The position numbers and the translations under genes are program-made. 11,927 nucleotides of DNA from CF-161 sp035259145. GTDB taxonomy: Bacteria > Chloroflexota > Dormibacteria > Dormibacterales > Dormibacteraceae. The notes under the pieces were generated by a model. The model was not told where the DNA came from. It saw only the letters and a list, made by a program, of their open reading frames with translations, and searched no databases. The stretch is taken from assembly GCA_035259145.1 (NCBI GenBank), contig DATFWQ010000216.1, forward strand, positions 1 through 11,927, in the 5' to 3' direction. Of this stretch, positions 11,418 through 11,927 are shown in pieces; the stretch's first letter is position 1, and the number at the start of each line of letters is the position of its first letter.

Positions 11418-11927
11418 TCAGAAGGGCGGGAAGAACGGGGGCTTTGTCTTCTTGGGCCTGGGGGTAGATGGAGGTCCGTGAGAGGGTTTTGGAGACGGCC
11501 CCAACGTGGCACTCGGGGCCGGCTGCCCTTGACCCCCCACGGCGCCGGTGGCGGGTCCGGCTGCGATGCCGCCGGGCCTGGCTGCTACACCCGGCGGCCC
11601 GGCTGAGGGGTCACCGGCGGCGGCGCGACCCGGCCAGTCCGACACCGGCTGAGGCGCGGTGGCGGAGAACCATGGCGCCTTGCCTGGCGCTACATGGGCG
11701 GCCGCCAGCAGCACCGCCCCAATCAGGGCGACCAGAGCCACCGCGGCCGCGAGCACGACGCGTTTGATGCGAGGCCAGCGACGGCCGGCCGCGTCGTGAA
11801 AGACGAAGGGAGCGCCCTCCGCGGATCTCGCGGCTGGTGGAGCACCGCCCACGGGAAATGGTGCCCAGCTGCTTGGTTCCACGCCCACCTGGGGCGAACG
11901 GGCGTAGGGCGCCGCAGGCTCGATCAC
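11418..11927 (-). CDS. Single-pass membrane protein with proline-rich tail, touching window edge
   Basis: A GTG at the very edge (11927-11925) could be the start, giving 169 residues, but the frame may continue outside the window. The first 56 residues are cytoplasmic-looking and end in FVFHDAAGRRWPRIKRV, followed by one membrane helix (about 57-80) and an outer tail rich in Pro, Ala, Gly and Ser that ends KKTKPPFFPPF. From memory, an F-x-D-x-x-GRR-x-R motif just before a membrane helix is typical of the N-terminus of GH18-CE4-GT2 fusion proteins in other bacteria. Here the next gene is in the same frame after a single TGA (11420-11418) and two codons. It may therefore be the detached membrane anchor of that enzyme, or a separate accessory subunit. 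No enzymatic motif is seen. Confidence 0.65.
   Translation of the reverse strand: MIEPAAPYARSPQVGVEPSSWAPFPVGGAPPAARSAEGAPFVFHDAAGRRWPRIKRVVLAAAVALVALIGAVLLAAAHVAPGKAPWFSATAPQPVSDWPGRAAAGDPSAGPPGVAARPGGIAAGPATGAVGGQGQPAPSATLGPSPKPSHGPPSTPRPKKTKPPFFPPF

Noticed and set aside
1..11927. CRISPR arrays, tRNA or rRNA genes, insertion sequences, phage genes
   Set aside because: No regularly spaced repeats, no tRNA-like cloverleaf arms with CCA ends, and no transposase or integrase motifs were seen on either strand by eye.

Overview
The window is GC-rich throughout (clearly above 60% by eye), with GTG and TTG starts in use and long chance open frames opposite the real genes. No tRNA, rRNA, CRISPR array, transposase or plasmid gene is visible. 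The mix of genes (DinB-like, VOC, TetR/MMPL, HdeD, a fused GH18-deacetylase-glycosyltransferase, a DNRLRE/Fn3 surface protein) fits a soil or environmental bacterium of the Actinomycetota, Chloroflexota or Dormibacterota type. I cannot place it more closely. The one strong promoter I see would give a leaderless transcript, which is common in those groups.

Left part (1-2324, plus strand). It opens inside a secreted or surface protein (end of a fibronectin III-like repeat, a DNRLRE domain, an Ig-like domain) that stops abruptly at a TAA in the middle of its last domain. In-frame remnant sequence follows the stop, and a second, inverted scrap of the same kind of domain lies about 150 bp further on, so this end looks like a decaying locus. 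About 450 bp without a convincing gene follow, ending in two hairpins just before a DinB-superfamily gene. A small VOC (glyoxalase/bleomycin-resistance fold) gene comes next.

Middle part (2334-7538). A minus-strand run reads TetR regulator, then HdeD/DUF308 membrane protein, then a small alpha/beta hydrolase. The TetR gene is divergent from a large MMPL/RND exporter gene. Their shared, relatively AT-rich intergenic stretch holds a perfect 12-bp palindrome next to a TATACT -10 box for the regulator, as expected for an autoregulated TetR/exporter pair. The exporter has lost one of the two Asp-Tyr pairs that carry protons in MmpL proteins. Its 3' end overlaps by 13 bp the 3' end of a convergent PLP enzyme gene of the cysteine synthase family.

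Right part (7663-11927, minus strand). This is a tight three-gene unit: a single-pass membrane protein with a proline-rich tail (reaching the window edge), a 1034-residue fusion of GH18 hydrolase, CE4 polysaccharide deacetylase and membrane GT2 synthase, and a probable lipoprotein with a 3D/double-psi beta-barrel domain. All key catalytic motifs of the fusion are present. The first two genes are in the same frame, separated by one TGA. The last two overlap as TTGA. I read this as a cell-envelope exopolysaccharide unit that makes, deacetylates and trims an amino-sugar polymer, functionally like PgaB plus PgaC on one chain, with a wall-acting partner. It is the most interesting part of the window.
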